DNA of 64,000 bases, taken from NCBI GenBank assembly GCA_034336665.1, contig JAPFBE010000002.1, forward strand, positions 81,102,905-81,166,904, read 5' to 3'. A model generated the notes under the pieces. That model saw only the letters and a program-made list of their open reading frames with translations. It had not been told where the DNA came from and did not search any database. Position numbers and translations under genes: made by a program. Below are positions 12,406 through 37,600 of the stretch, one piece after another. The DNA comes from Luscinia megarhynchos. Taxonomy: Eukaryota; Chordata; Aves; Passeriformes; Turdidae. Within the stretch, counting starts at the first letter, position 1; each line of letters opens with the position of its first letter.

Positions 12406-12452
12406 CATTCATTCATTCATTCGTTCATTCATTCATTCATTCATTCATTCAT
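12406..12452. repeat. (CATT)n tetranucleotide microsatellite
   Basis: About twelve tandem CATT units with a single T-to-G interruption (CGTT) near 12,423. Likely length-polymorphic. Confidence 0.95.
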
Positions 12453-14987
12453 CACCCATTTCACGAGCAGGCTTTTGGCTGCTGCTAAACTCGTGAAGTG
12501 TTTGCTGTGGTTAGGATGGAAGACACAGAAGGACTGTAGGAATGAAATACCAGAGGATCCAGCAAAATCAGCTTAGCACCGGCTGGCTGCAGGGTGCAGA
12601 GGATCAGTGTAAGCCTCTGACACACACATACTAGAGGGAACGTGTGGCAGCAGGAAATGTCTGCCAGTCAGGCTGCCTATTAACTCAAAGGAACAGTTCT
12701 CTACTATTGAAAAAACAGATTTTTCTGCATGCTGCATTGTTTTACAGTAGTATTCCAAAGATGCATTGGTAGAGGCACTAACAAATGCCTTGTTTGCTAT
12801 CTTTAAGATTTAGAAATAAAACAGAAGACATTTATTGAATTGGCATCTGTGGTATACAGCAGGGAATTACCATGTAAGCAAGACTGTGATGAAATAAACC
12901 AAATCAACTCATGGCTTTGTTTTCTTAGGCTGTCACGATCACCTCAGCAGAATTGCCTTGCTGTTTCCTTCCATCACAAAGTTACCCAGTATTTCATGAT
13001 GATACAGATGCTAGTGCATGACACACCTACAGAAGTCTTGCACAAACTGAAAGACTTCCTGTTCTTCTCCTTTTTGTTTCCCCATCAGCAAGATGCTAAA
13101 TAACTTGCTCACTCTTACAAAACAAAAATTAGTTTGGTTAACTCCAGCAGACTCACAGAACACACAACTTATCTAGGAAAACAAGCAAAAGTGTGGTGGC
13201 CTCTTACTTTGCTGCTAATGCCCTGAGAATCCTGAAAACAGGTTTTTGTAATATCCTTTAGACCTTCCATTAAACCTTTAGTATCATCAGATTCTTCAGC
13301 ATTCCCATTATGGCACTGAATATTTTTAGGTCATTAAAACTGTCTCCAAAGTTTAAATGTCTTTATAGCTGATATTACATAAAATCAAGATTATACACTC
13401 AGCATCTTAACACGCACGTATCTTGCTTGAACACCCTCTTTTGTAGGATTTAACACCCAATTTCAAAAATTCTTAATTCTAGTCACACACCTCAGCAGGA
13501 CTGCAAATTAAAGGCTATCCCAGTCTGCCGCCATCAGGACAGGACTGAGTGTAAGAATTACACAAGTTTAACCTAATCCTTTTACAGCAAAGGATTTAAA
13601 TTAGATTCCATTTACACCAGACCAATTTCACCTCATTCTGCTAAGCTTATTTCTTAAATTCCATAACAGAAAACCTGAAGATTTATCCCTTTGCAAGAGA
13701 GGTAAAATAAGGGGGCTCCTGAACTGTCTTTTGGGGGACTTCAGAAAGCATACTAAAGAGCTTTGTCTGCAACAACATATCAGAGAACACTGGCATTCTC
13801 ACCACACAACACAGATTTCAGAGACTTCCAGAACAAACTAATCCCTTCATGTGAATTCCATAAACTCTGTATTTATATACAGCAACTGAAACCCAGCAGA
13901 TTGCAGTGGCTACCAGTCATGCCTTCCTCCATGATTAACAGATCTTTGTGCCTCTTCCCCATGCCAGCTCAGCCTGCCAGGTTTTATCCTCTTCTTTGTA
14001 AAAGCAGGACATGCCATATTCACTGCCTCATTTCTCCCTTTGCATTATCAATTTTGAAAAAGCAGCTAATGGAGCCAATTATGGGCTAAACTGGGTAGAA
14101 AATATCTTTTTATTCCACAGGTCTACAGAAAGGGGAAAACAAAACAAGCAAGGCAACAACTGTAGGATAATCCATCCATGGATGAACTTCAGTGTATCTG
14201 CTAACTTACACAGTGGAAGTTTGTTTTACAACAAAAGCCCTTTTACTCTCTTGATTATGCATTTAACACTTAGCTTGATTACACATTTAAGTGTTAACCC
14301 CAAAAAACTCCCAACCTCAGTATGCTCCTGTAGCAAATGAAACAGCTCATGTTTGTGCTACCTCTTCCCACTTTAGTGCCCTTGGCTTCTTCACTGGAGG
14401 CCCCCTTTAGGGACACTAACTGACCTGAAGACCACCTCAGCCCTGAGTAAAGACAGAATTATTTCACAGTAGACCAGATTCAGATCAAGTAGCAGTTTAT
14501 TAAAAACCCCAAATATTTCCCTCCTCCTTTCACCTCTATCATTTAGAAGACAGTCTACAGCTGTATGTTGTGTTGCACTAAGCTCTGGTTTGTATATTGC
14601 ACTGAAAATGGTTTGCTCTGTATTCCCCCAGGGTTTGTGGAGTTGGCTCAGAACTCCCTTCACCCCTCCTCGCCAGTGTGATCCCATTGGTTGTGATTCA
14701 GTTTTCCCCCTCCCCTCCCTCATCCTGGGTTTAGAATTCTCCTGCCATCTTCTCTCAGGCTCTCTCTTTTCCTTGGAAACTGGGAACAAACTGCTGGACA
14801 ATATTCTGGGAAAGGGAGCCTCCTTTATCTTTTGCCTTTGTCCTCTTAAGTCCACATCTGGAGCTCACCAGAGGGCCAGAGAGAGGAGGGAATCTCACAG
14901 GTGTAGGCTTATCTTCTCTACAATCCACTAAAACATACTATAGAGTGGGTTCTAAACTGTACAAAAGAAACCACCACAACACAAGTA
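12453..14987. other. Intergenic DNA downstream of the PABPC1 3' end
   Basis: No gene recognised. This is the spacer between the PABPC1 poly(A) site and the SNX31 remnants on the minus strand. Confidence 0.5.
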
Positions 14988-15431
14988 AGTCAGTGTTTAA
15001 GGAATTTTTATTAAACCAAGAATTTTATAATCCAAATTACGTTTCTTTGCTCAGCTATCAATTCTCACTGTCAACTATAACAGTGGTGATAATCTGAGCT
15101 TTTCCACAGTAAAGAATTACAAAATTAAAGAAAGGAATGCTTTAAATTTTTGTACTGTGCTGAAAATTCTTTTCCCCTGGGTTTATAAAACATTAATTTG
15201 TATTTTTTATTTTACTATTTTTTTTTAAATTTTAAATCAATAAGTAATCTAGGACTAGCATTTGTTTTGCTAGCCCCGGCGTTGCTCTGTACGTAAGCTT
15301 CAAAGTTTCCTTTCCTTTTTTTATTTATTTTATATTTTGCAATGTTTTTCTCAATATTTAATAGTTTTTCCATGTTTAAGATTTTTTTTTCTTCGGTGAA
15401 GCGAAGTTCTAGATTGTAGTCCCGGATAGTT
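14988..15431 (-). other. PABPC1: PABPC1 exon 15, non-coding 3' UTR
   Basis: On the minus strand a TTTTTCTTTGCAG acceptor opens this exon at 15,431, and an AATAAA signal near its far end places the cleavage site at about 14,985-14,990. Stretches such as CTTCACCGAAGAAAAA and CTAGATTACTTATTGATTTA agree with the human PABPC1 3' UTR as I remember it. It is joined to exon 14, which ends 3 bases after the stop codon. One frame stays open across most of the exon and is lysine-rich; see findings. Confidence 0.85.
15007..15012 (-). terminator. PABPC1: PABPC1 poly(A) signal AATAAA
   Basis: AATAAA on the minus strand inside GGTTTAATAAAAATTCC. It is followed 15-25 bases later by the GTGTTTAAGG-type end seen in mammalian PABPC1 and a downstream GT-containing region. 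It is the last AATAAA of the transcript. Confidence 0.85.
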
Positions 15432-16536
15432 CTGCAAAGAAAAACAATGCTGTTATATTTTAAAACAAAAGCAACACCTTTTATGCTTTCTGACAGGTTT
15501 CCTAATACTGTATGCCATGCATCATTCAGAGCTTTCACTGTTTCAATGATACCAAAGCACAATGTTACTGTTATTGACTGCAGGTCACCTCTACTCTTGA
15601 GGCCAGCAGACTGAGGTTCATCAAATAACTACCCTAGCAGTATTTTCAATTTTCAGTTACTAAAACATCACGGAGAGACGGAGTAATGATTTTAAAGTAT
15701 GGGCATCTTAGTTTAGGAGAGACAACCTGTTCAGCACTTATCTCTGTGGTGAAAGTGCCACTAGCAAAAAAATAAAATTAAAAAAAAGGAAACAAATGTA
15801 TAAAAATCATGACTCAAATTCTGTCTCCAAAAGGAATATTGCAGAAATTAAAATATCAATAAAAAAGGAAAATTTTATGCTAAAATGTTAAAAGCAGGCA
15901 CTTTCAAATGATAGCTACAAATGTGGAAAGCAATTTCACAGGAAAACCTAACCAGACATAGAATATAATAGATTCCTTTTTATCCTCAACTTCACATTTT
16001 TCCCTGTCAAAATTGTTAAGGTACTGCCATTTGCCTTTGTCATGCACAACTAAGATACCAACCCCACAGAAGGCAATGAAGAAAAATCACTGTATTAACT
16101 GACATTAAGTTCACACAAATGTGAAGTCGAGACAATATATAGTTCAGCTTTCCCTTACTGTACAATTTTAGTATTTGGTAAGTATATACAAATTATAGTG
16201 TAAATAAGCTCTTTAATTTCTAAGGAAAAAGGAGGATGGAGTACCATTTCAAGCTTATTTCAATTCCACAAGTTGTCCTCAATAGTATGAATAGTAGCAT
16301 TTGATAGAACTGCCTGTTTTTGCACACATGCCTAGAGCTAATTCCAGCCAAATGTGTTGTTAGAAACAATGACATGTCAGTAGCTTTTGCTAACCAAGTG
16401 AGCACAGAAGTTTGTTTACCATAGTTGGTACTTCCTCTGGCTGCACATGACACAGAGCCTGACACATGCTGCTTACAAGGCCATGGACCAAAGACTTGTT
16501 CCAGTCAACCTATGGAACTACAGTGGCCAAACTTAC
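15432..16536 (-). other. PABPC1: PABPC1 intron 14, located within the 3' UTR
   Basis: This 1.1-kb GT-AG intron starts with GTAAGT three bases after the stop codon. Because it lies so close behind the stop, its exon junction should not provoke nonsense-mediated decay under the usual 50-base rule. No embedded RNA gene was found. Confidence 0.85.
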
Positions 16537-16539
16537 TTA

Positions 16540-30641
<14,102 letters not shown>

Positions 30642-30702
30642 TTATATCAAACCGGCCGTTTGCAGAAAGGTTGTCGGGAAGGTTGGATGAGGAAAGAGGA
30701 TG

Positions 30703-30773
30703 ATTTTTTTTAAAAGGTTTTTTAAATTTTTGGATTTTTTTTGGCTTTTTTAGGTATTTTTTTAGTAATAAAT
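30703..30773 (-). promoter_or_regulatory. PABPC1: A-rich autoregulatory tract in the PABPC1 5' UTR
   Basis: On the mRNA strand this 70-base block consists of A runs (4 to 8 long) separated by short spacers such as CC, GCC and TTT. In mammals an equivalent A-rich leader element binds PABP itself, with IMP1 and UNR, and represses translation when PABP is abundant. Position and composition match; function here is inferred from that precedent. Confidence 0.85.
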
Positions 30774-30848
30774 GGTGCTGCGGGGCCGGGCCGGCGTGTC
30801 CGGATGGTCCGGAGCACACGCACTGCGCACACAGCTCCGACGGCGGCC

Positions 30849-30862
30849 GGGGGACAAGGGGG
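30849..30862 (-). promoter_or_regulatory. PABPC1: Likely transcription start with TOP-like pyrimidine tract
   Basis: Minus-strand CCCCCTTGTCCCCC lies 24-30 bases downstream of the TATA box, where initiation is expected. PABPC1 is a known 5'-terminal oligopyrimidine mRNA regulated by mTORC1-LARP1. The exact start base cannot be fixed from sequence alone. Confidence 0.55.
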
Positions 30863-30885
30863 CGGCCGCCGCCCCGGCCGCGCTC

Positions 30886-30893
30886 TATATATA
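30886..30893 (-). promoter_or_regulatory. PABPC1: TATA box of PABPC1
   Basis: TATATATA in the context GGCGGGTATATATAGAGCG on the minus strand, with GC boxes immediately upstream. Its spacing to the pyrimidine-rich start fits a TATA-positioned start. Confidence 0.75.
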
Positions 30894-31629
30894 CCCGCCC
30901 CGCCCCCCCGCCCCCGCCGCGCCGCGCGCCACGCACCGCGCCGCGCGCACCGCGCACGCGCACCTGCCGGCGGGGGTGGGGACACGCGCGGCAGCCGGCG
31001 CGGGGAGGCGGCTGCGGCGCGTGCGCGGGGGCGGGGCAGGGCGGAGGGGCGGCCGCGCGGGGACTGCGCCTGCGCCAGTCCGGCGTCACGGGGGGCGGCG
31101 CGAGTGTGGGGGCGGCTCGGCGGCAGGGCGCATGCGCGGGAGGGAGCGCACATGTGCGCGGTTGGGGCCGGGCGGGCGGGTGGCAGGGCGCGTGCGCGCC
31201 GGGCGGACCAACGGCCGGCGCGGGGCGGGGCGTTAGCGGCTCGCTCGCTCGCGCCGCGCGGGGAGCGCGCGCTCGGGGCCGGAAGGGGGCGGGGCTCGCG
31301 CGGCCGCTGGGCGCGTGCGCGGGAGTCGGAGCGCGGGGGGAGGGGCGGCGGAGGAAAGTTCGGAGGGATCGTGTCACTGGGCCGGGAATAAACCGGGATT
31401 AGCGGTTGGGCTCTGCTCTGGTCGTCACTTTTGTTACGCGTGTTTTGTGCCAAAGACGGTCGAAGGGCGTTGGGAGTTGGCGGGGCAGCTTCCTGCAGCT
31501 CTGTGGGTGCGTGAGGTGCGGTGACCGCCGTCACCCCGGGCGGTTTGGGAGGGGGTGCGAGGCCGCATTCCAAACGTGCCTTTGGAAAATTGCCAACTGA
31601 GCGGCTTGAGCCGTATACGGGATTTCTCA

Positions 31630-31765
31630 GGCAGAATCACAGGCGGAATCACAGAACGACCTGTGAGGAAAGGCCTGGGAGATCATCGAGTCCAGCCTTT
31701 GGCTGAAAACCACCATGACGATCACACCTGGCACAAAGTACTTCCTTAAACTCCAAAGCAATCCT
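31630..31765 (-). mobile_element. CR1 LINE 3' fragment, antisense
   Basis: Plus-strand AATCACAGAACG, GGGAGATCATCGAGTCCAGC, CAC..TGGCAC and TTCCTTAAACTCCA correspond to the reverse complement of a CR1 3' end (compare AATCACAGAAT ... GATCATCGAGTCCAACC). It lies just upstream of the PABPC1 CpG island. Confidence 0.75.
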
Positions 31766-34280
31766 GTGGAGCTTGGAAAACCTTGTTTTATTTTTAGCTG
31801 GCTTCTCTAGTCCAAAAAAACCCCATTAATCCTTTTGTGAGAAAGAAAAATATTTTCCTATCAGTTAGGATTCATGGGGCTTTTTATTATCAGCTAATTA
31901 AATGTGTTTCAGATTCTCACAAAATAATATAATCAATAAAATGTGCTTCATTCCTGCTAAACAAAAGTGCAAGCACTTGCACTTGTACTAAACATTAAAG
32001 ATTAGTGCAAGTGTTAAGCAGTAAGCCAGGTCATGGGTTTGCAGAAGTCTTGGAGGTAACTGCTCTGTTGTATTTAATGTAGATTTTCTTACTGTTTTCT
32101 CACTGTTCTTTGCACAGTTTCAACATTAAAAAAAAAATGGATGCAGTTTTGCGTCTTGGTTTGTTTTCTTGTTTTCTATTTTGTATGATGTTTTATTTTT
32201 TCTTTGAGTAGCATTTGTCATTATGGGTTTAAGTAGAGCCGTAGGGGGGAGTACTTGTGGAATTTTGCTGTCAAGTGTGAGGGTTCCACTTGACTCAGCA
32301 GCTGCTGCGGTTTCACTGCCTCTTGTTGCAGGTGACCAAACCCTCGGCAGAGCTGGCGTCTCCCCATGTGCTTTGTTCAGCCCCCACCCTGCCCTGGCTT
32401 TAAACTGAGGTACCGACTGAATCTGAATCAGCTGACAAACGAACACATCCTGAGGTGGCAGTGGTGGCTTCTGTCAGCTGAGTACAGCAGATCCGGCATC
32501 AGCAGTGTCTTATAGTGAGGTTTGATGTGTAAAAATTTAGACAGTGATTTTTAGAGACAAATAACATTTCTCTCGTTTAAAAACTGGTTTATAATGCCCT
32601 CCCTAGGATGGACTATGTACTGTTTCTGGTCTCTCCTTTCCTTACATGGTTCTGTTCTCCACCCTGTCTCCTTTCCCCAAGCTGTCCTTTTTCATGCTTG
32701 ATTATTCTTTCACACTTTTCTGTCATTGGCACTTGGTCATAGTAGTACATGCTTTTTTTTCCCTTTGCGTGTTCTTACTCTTTCTTGTGAGTTAAGTTGT
32801 TCTGTTTCTACCCTTGGCACTCCTGGACAGTTGCAAGTTAAGAGCCCAGACCATGATAAGGTATTTCTCTTTAACCCAATATAAGGAATAAAATTTGCAA
32901 GTTTTGTTCAGCACAGAAAGGGACTTTTTGGAGATCTTGTCTCTTAACGCAGTATGATTTCAGAGTTTTCTAACACTAAATGCAATTAAGGCAGTAAAAA
33001 TACACTCTCAGCCTTATATGGATATCCAAAAGAGTTCAAATCATTGTTTAAAAGCACTGTAGGTTTCTTAGTAAACTTGTCTAGTGTTTGTTCCTTCAGC
33101 AAAATACTGTTCTTGTGTCTTGTGCTCACAGATTGCACTCCATTGGCTTTGACCTGAAACAAGGATGTAACTTAGTAAAAGTTTTACTGACTATTCCCTC
33201 CCACCGCCCTCCCCAGAGCAGCAAATGGCACTTTAGATAAAAGCCTTGTCACAGCAGGAGGTAGGCATAGCCCCTCTGATGGCGCCCAAAACAAGTATCT
33301 TGTCCTCCTCCTGTAACAAACTGACTTTTCAAGATGTGGCCTTTTTAAGGCAACGGGAAAGAATGTTTTCATGCTTGAGGCACAGAATTTGCATTAAACT
33401 TTAGATTCTGCTGCTGCAAAATTCTCTTTGTGATTTAGGATTAAACCTTGCAAAGGACCTGGTCATTTGTGTGCTCGCTTCTGCTGATTGCCCACCAGAA
33501 CTGCGGTCCAGAGCCCCGAGTGAGATTTGAGGTCTGGGAGGGCAGGAGAGCCCTTGTCCAGTATCACCTGACAGTCTCATCTGGGTCTCTCCAAGATCCA
33601 TTTCAGCTCTGCTGCTCTCAAGTTCTGCACAGTGTCTGATGAAAGTTGCTGGAGAGCCTGTGTCGTCAGCTGGGCTTATTGCCCAGAGCTGGTGCGTGTC
33701 CTGTCCTTGCAGGTGTTACGTGTGGGTGGCTGGCCCTGGAAGTTGGCCTTCTTAGCAGAAACTACTTGTTCAAAACCCCAGGTTTGAGAATTAGCTAGAA
33801 TATATAACTCAGTGTTTCCTTATCAGCTTCAGGGAATTGCAGTCACACAGGAATCGAATGAGGGGCAATCATTCTTTAATTATAAATATTTTAATTATTT
33901 TTGCAATCCAGATAAGTTACCTCGATGTGTTGCCTCCTTTCAGCTCAATGTTCATAGAACTAACAAATAGGAAAAAAGTAAAGTGTACACATTGTTTTTC
34001 ACTGACAGCAATTGAGAAATATTTCAGTTCTTGGATACATTATTTCTAAGCATAAGCTCTATCAAAGTTAAATAAAGATCCTTTGTAACTTAAAGCTCTA
34101 AGCTCTAAGACTTTTCTTTTGTTCCAGTGATATTATGATTTGTGAATGTAATTGGTTTTTATTCTAGGCTATCATGGAAATAGGGAAATTATTGAAATTC
34201 ATTCAGACTTCAATACATTTTCTTTCTTGCCTAGAAATTACGACTTTTTGATACATGATGAATTGCACCAAACTGTTGGA
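31766..34280. other. Intergenic DNA upstream of PABPC1
   Basis: No gene or repeat family recognised; only chance reading frames. Confidence 0.5.
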
Positions 34281-34512
34281 TTTTATGCAAACCCAGCTTT
34301 ATAGTTAGCCACAGGAAGCATTTTTAAACAGTATCTGTAAAGTGCCGGTGCTGAAAATTTTCTTTTAATTAGCACAGCCTGATAGTGCAAAAGATTTTAT
34401 TGTTTACCCAGCTTTATAGTCAGCCACAGGAAGCATTTTAAATAGTATCTGTAAGGTGTTAATATTCAAGGTTTTTTTTTTAATTAACACAGCTGATAGC
34501 CAAGGTCTTATT
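34281..34512. repeat. 115-bp direct tandem duplication, two copies
   Basis: ACCCAGCTTTATAG, AGCCACAGGAAGCATTTT, AGTATCTGTAA and TTTTAATTA.CACAGC occur in the same order in both halves. Copy starts (ACCCAGC) lie at 34,291 and 34,406, giving a 115-bp period. The copies differ by several substitutions and small indels, so the event is not recent. Confidence 0.9.
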
Positions 34513-37500
34513 ATTTAGAATACACACACTGCTTGAGTTCAGGAACTGCTTTATCATTTTCACATCTCAGCATTCTCCTTTCCAGCAGTAGGGCACTGCC
34601 CATGTGCTGAAATGGCACTGTGAAGGCTAAAACCTTGATGGTGTGTGTTAAAGAGATAAGGAAGAACACGTACCTTTTGAAGGGGAGTGCCAGTTTCTTT
34701 AAACTAAGTGTTTGACTGATAGCACTGTTTGCTTTTGGTAGCCTACTTAGTCCAGATAGACTTTTCAGTGCTAGATAATCTTTTGAGCTCAGCCAAACCC
34801 AAGTTCCGAGTAATTTGTTTAATTAAAAAATGTGTGAAAAAAGATATGTCAAGACCTCAGAGCTCTGTATTTAGAGTCTTCTTGAATGTGGGCAGAAGCA
34901 ATTTTGCTCTCTTGTTTTTGGAACTATTCTTCATATGTACAAAGAACTGTATGTCTGTTTACTGAACTTGTGAAGGAAAAATCATTTTGGCAACAGGACA
35001 GGGAAAAGAAGTGTCATTCTCAAGCAGTCATGACATGGGAAAGGTAATAGTTAATTACTTTGTAATGTGCCTGAAGCAAACAAAGCAACAGGTTTGTGCA
35101 GTGGGATTGTTTTCCCCAATGCCAAGTGCAGCTGGGGAAGTAGGAATGTACTGAACCAAGTTTGGTCAGGAATATTACCTTGAGTATACTTTGTCTCCCC
35201 CTCCTCACTAAGAACTGGTTAATTATTGAGCCTTGGGAGGTACTGTCAGGGTTGGAAAGATGGATGGGCAGAGAAAGAGGTACTAGAGCTGGGGCTGGGC
35301 AAGGAGCTGTTCTGGGAAGGCTCTGTCTGGAGGAGAAGAACAGTGAGATGCAGGAGCAGGGCAGGTGCAGTCACTGACTGCACTGAGGACAGGCTCTGCT
35401 GCTCTGGGTCTTCTGACAGCTCTCTCTCATCCCTTCTTCCTTCCCAAGAGTGAGCTTTGTGCTGCTCCATCCCTGTCCCTAATACAGCCACCTCCTCTCA
35501 GCCACACTGTCTGCTCCATTTCACTCTGCCTGATACAATCCACCCCCCTCACTAAGAAACCACCAAACCAAGGTATTGTGAAAAACAGATTGGTGTTTCC
35601 CTCTGCCCTTTATTGGCTACAAGCAGAGTTAGTTAACCCTGAGGCTTGCTCCCTTCACCATTAGCTGCAGTATTTCTTCCAGAAGAGCTGAAGTACTCTA
35701 CTCAAAAACATTTGAGTATCGTGCTGCTGTTCCTGAGTGTCCTCGAAGTGGCTCACAGTGACTGCTAAATATTGTGTACTTGAGGGAACAAAGTTACTGC
35801 CATATTTCTATGCAAGCACTAGAATGTAGACTGTTTAAGATGCAGAATTTTGGAAAGGAGGGAGGAATGGTGTAGGGAAGAGACAGGAAGAGAGCATGGT
35901 AAGTATCTGACTCCATTCTCTGTGCAAGTGAGAGAGCATGGTATCATCCCAATTGAGATTTTTCAAGCTTTTCCATATGAGGCATTTGAGGATGGCAGTT
36001 CAGTCTTCTCTAAGGCAATCTATTCTGGGGCCTTACTCTCCTTAACTTGGAAATTATTTTTCTAATGTCTGACCCAAGTTTCTATCTTTGCAGTTCCTTC
36101 TCATTCTATCCCCAGTGGAAGTGCAGAATAGGTTCTTGTTTTCCTTTTCTTTGGATGTTTTTTTCTTTTTTTTCTTTTATTTTAAAAGTACTTTTTTCTA
36201 ACGGATCCATGCTGCTCTTCCAGGGCATGCACTAGAAAGTGTTCTGGTCTGTGGTGCTGGCTCAGGGAGTGGGTTAGACTGGAGTGACTTCTGGCATGAA
36301 CCGATAATCTGCTTCAGATGGGCATTGCTGAATTAGCATGTGTGCTAATCAGTGATAGTGATGGTGATTCCTGTGCCAGCATGTTCCAATCTGTGATTCC
36401 CTATTCCAAAAGAAGCTGCTGTTGCTGTGCTATGTGCACACCTTGTGCACAATGAAGTGCCAGACCTTTCATGTTGGGGGGAATTTGTATGGATATTCCC
36501 TTTACAAAAGGCTGATGGTAGAAACATAAAAGTGCATTGCTTGAGAGAAAACATGGGCTTTCACTGGTCCAGCTTCAGGTCATTCAATTGCAAGGAGAAC
36601 CAGAAGGACCAAACAGCAAAGGATGCTTTGGTCAGTTTCAAGAGAGAAATCCTTTAGCAGTTTGCCGTGACTTGAGATTACCCATATACAGGATGAACTT
36701 CTGTGTTCCATGGATAATGCTTTGCCCTGAAATTTTCTCACAGGTCTCAGTCCAGGCTCTTTGACCATTTTGTTGTGGTCCTGCCACCTTTGAATAGGTA
36801 GCCTGTAATCTAACCCAGTGCTGCAGTCCTGCTGGTCTGAGACACCAGCCTGCAGCTCCTCTAGTGCAGCCCTGCAGGCCTGTGATTAATTATCTCAGTT
36901 CACACGGTGAACCATAGAAAACTGCAGGGACAATCTGAAAACCAAGTACCGAAAGGAAAAGTCAAAATGAAACAGAAGTAGAGTGTGATTCACAGGCCTG
37001 TGTGAAACTGAGGGAGGGACAGAGTGGGTGGCAGGGCTGGACTGTGTGTCTCCTGCAGCCTGGTGCTGAGCACTGGGGTAGGTCTGCAGGGGCAGAGTGG
37101 CGTGGAAGGATGCTTGCTGAGGAAGGAGGGTGCAGGGCATGGAGACACATGCTTGAATTGGATTTTGTTGACTCTGCTGGCTTGATTGAGCTCTCACACC
37201 TCATGTTGGTCAATATGTATCGGCTCCACAGTGCTGCACCCACCCAAGGATCTTGTAGATCTCTTTTCCAGGGTCCCTTCTCCACTGCCAGCACAATATC
37301 TGTGCTGTGCTCCCCTTTCCAGTGTGGCTTTGCATCAGTGTCTGGAGGATCTGGGCAAGCATATTATGGACCTGCACACAAGACCTGAGATCTGAGGCAG
37401 GAAGAGACCTGCAAATAGCAGAGAGAAGGTGAAACAGAATTGAAAGGATCTGTGGTTGAAGGGAGCTGGTGACACGGATGATAAAGGGACATATGGAGAC

Positions 37501-37515
37501 CAGACAATAAAACCT
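34513..37515. other. Intergenic DNA, no gene recognised
   Basis: Single-copy-looking sequence with pyrimidine-rich tracts (for example 36,140-36,200). Nothing else supportable. Confidence 0.5.
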
Positions 37516-37600
37516 CCAAGGTCCTGTGCAGGGCCAAGGATTGTACTCATTGGTTCTTGTGGGTCCCTTCCAATTCAGGATATTCTAAGATTCTGTATAG
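37515..37600 (+). mobile_element. CR1 LINE 3' terminus
   Basis: GTGGGTCCCTTCCAATTCAG followed by GATATTCTAAGATTCTGTA is the characteristic CR1 3' end with its ATTCTATG-type tail. Only the terminal 80-90 bases are recognisable. Confidence 0.75.
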
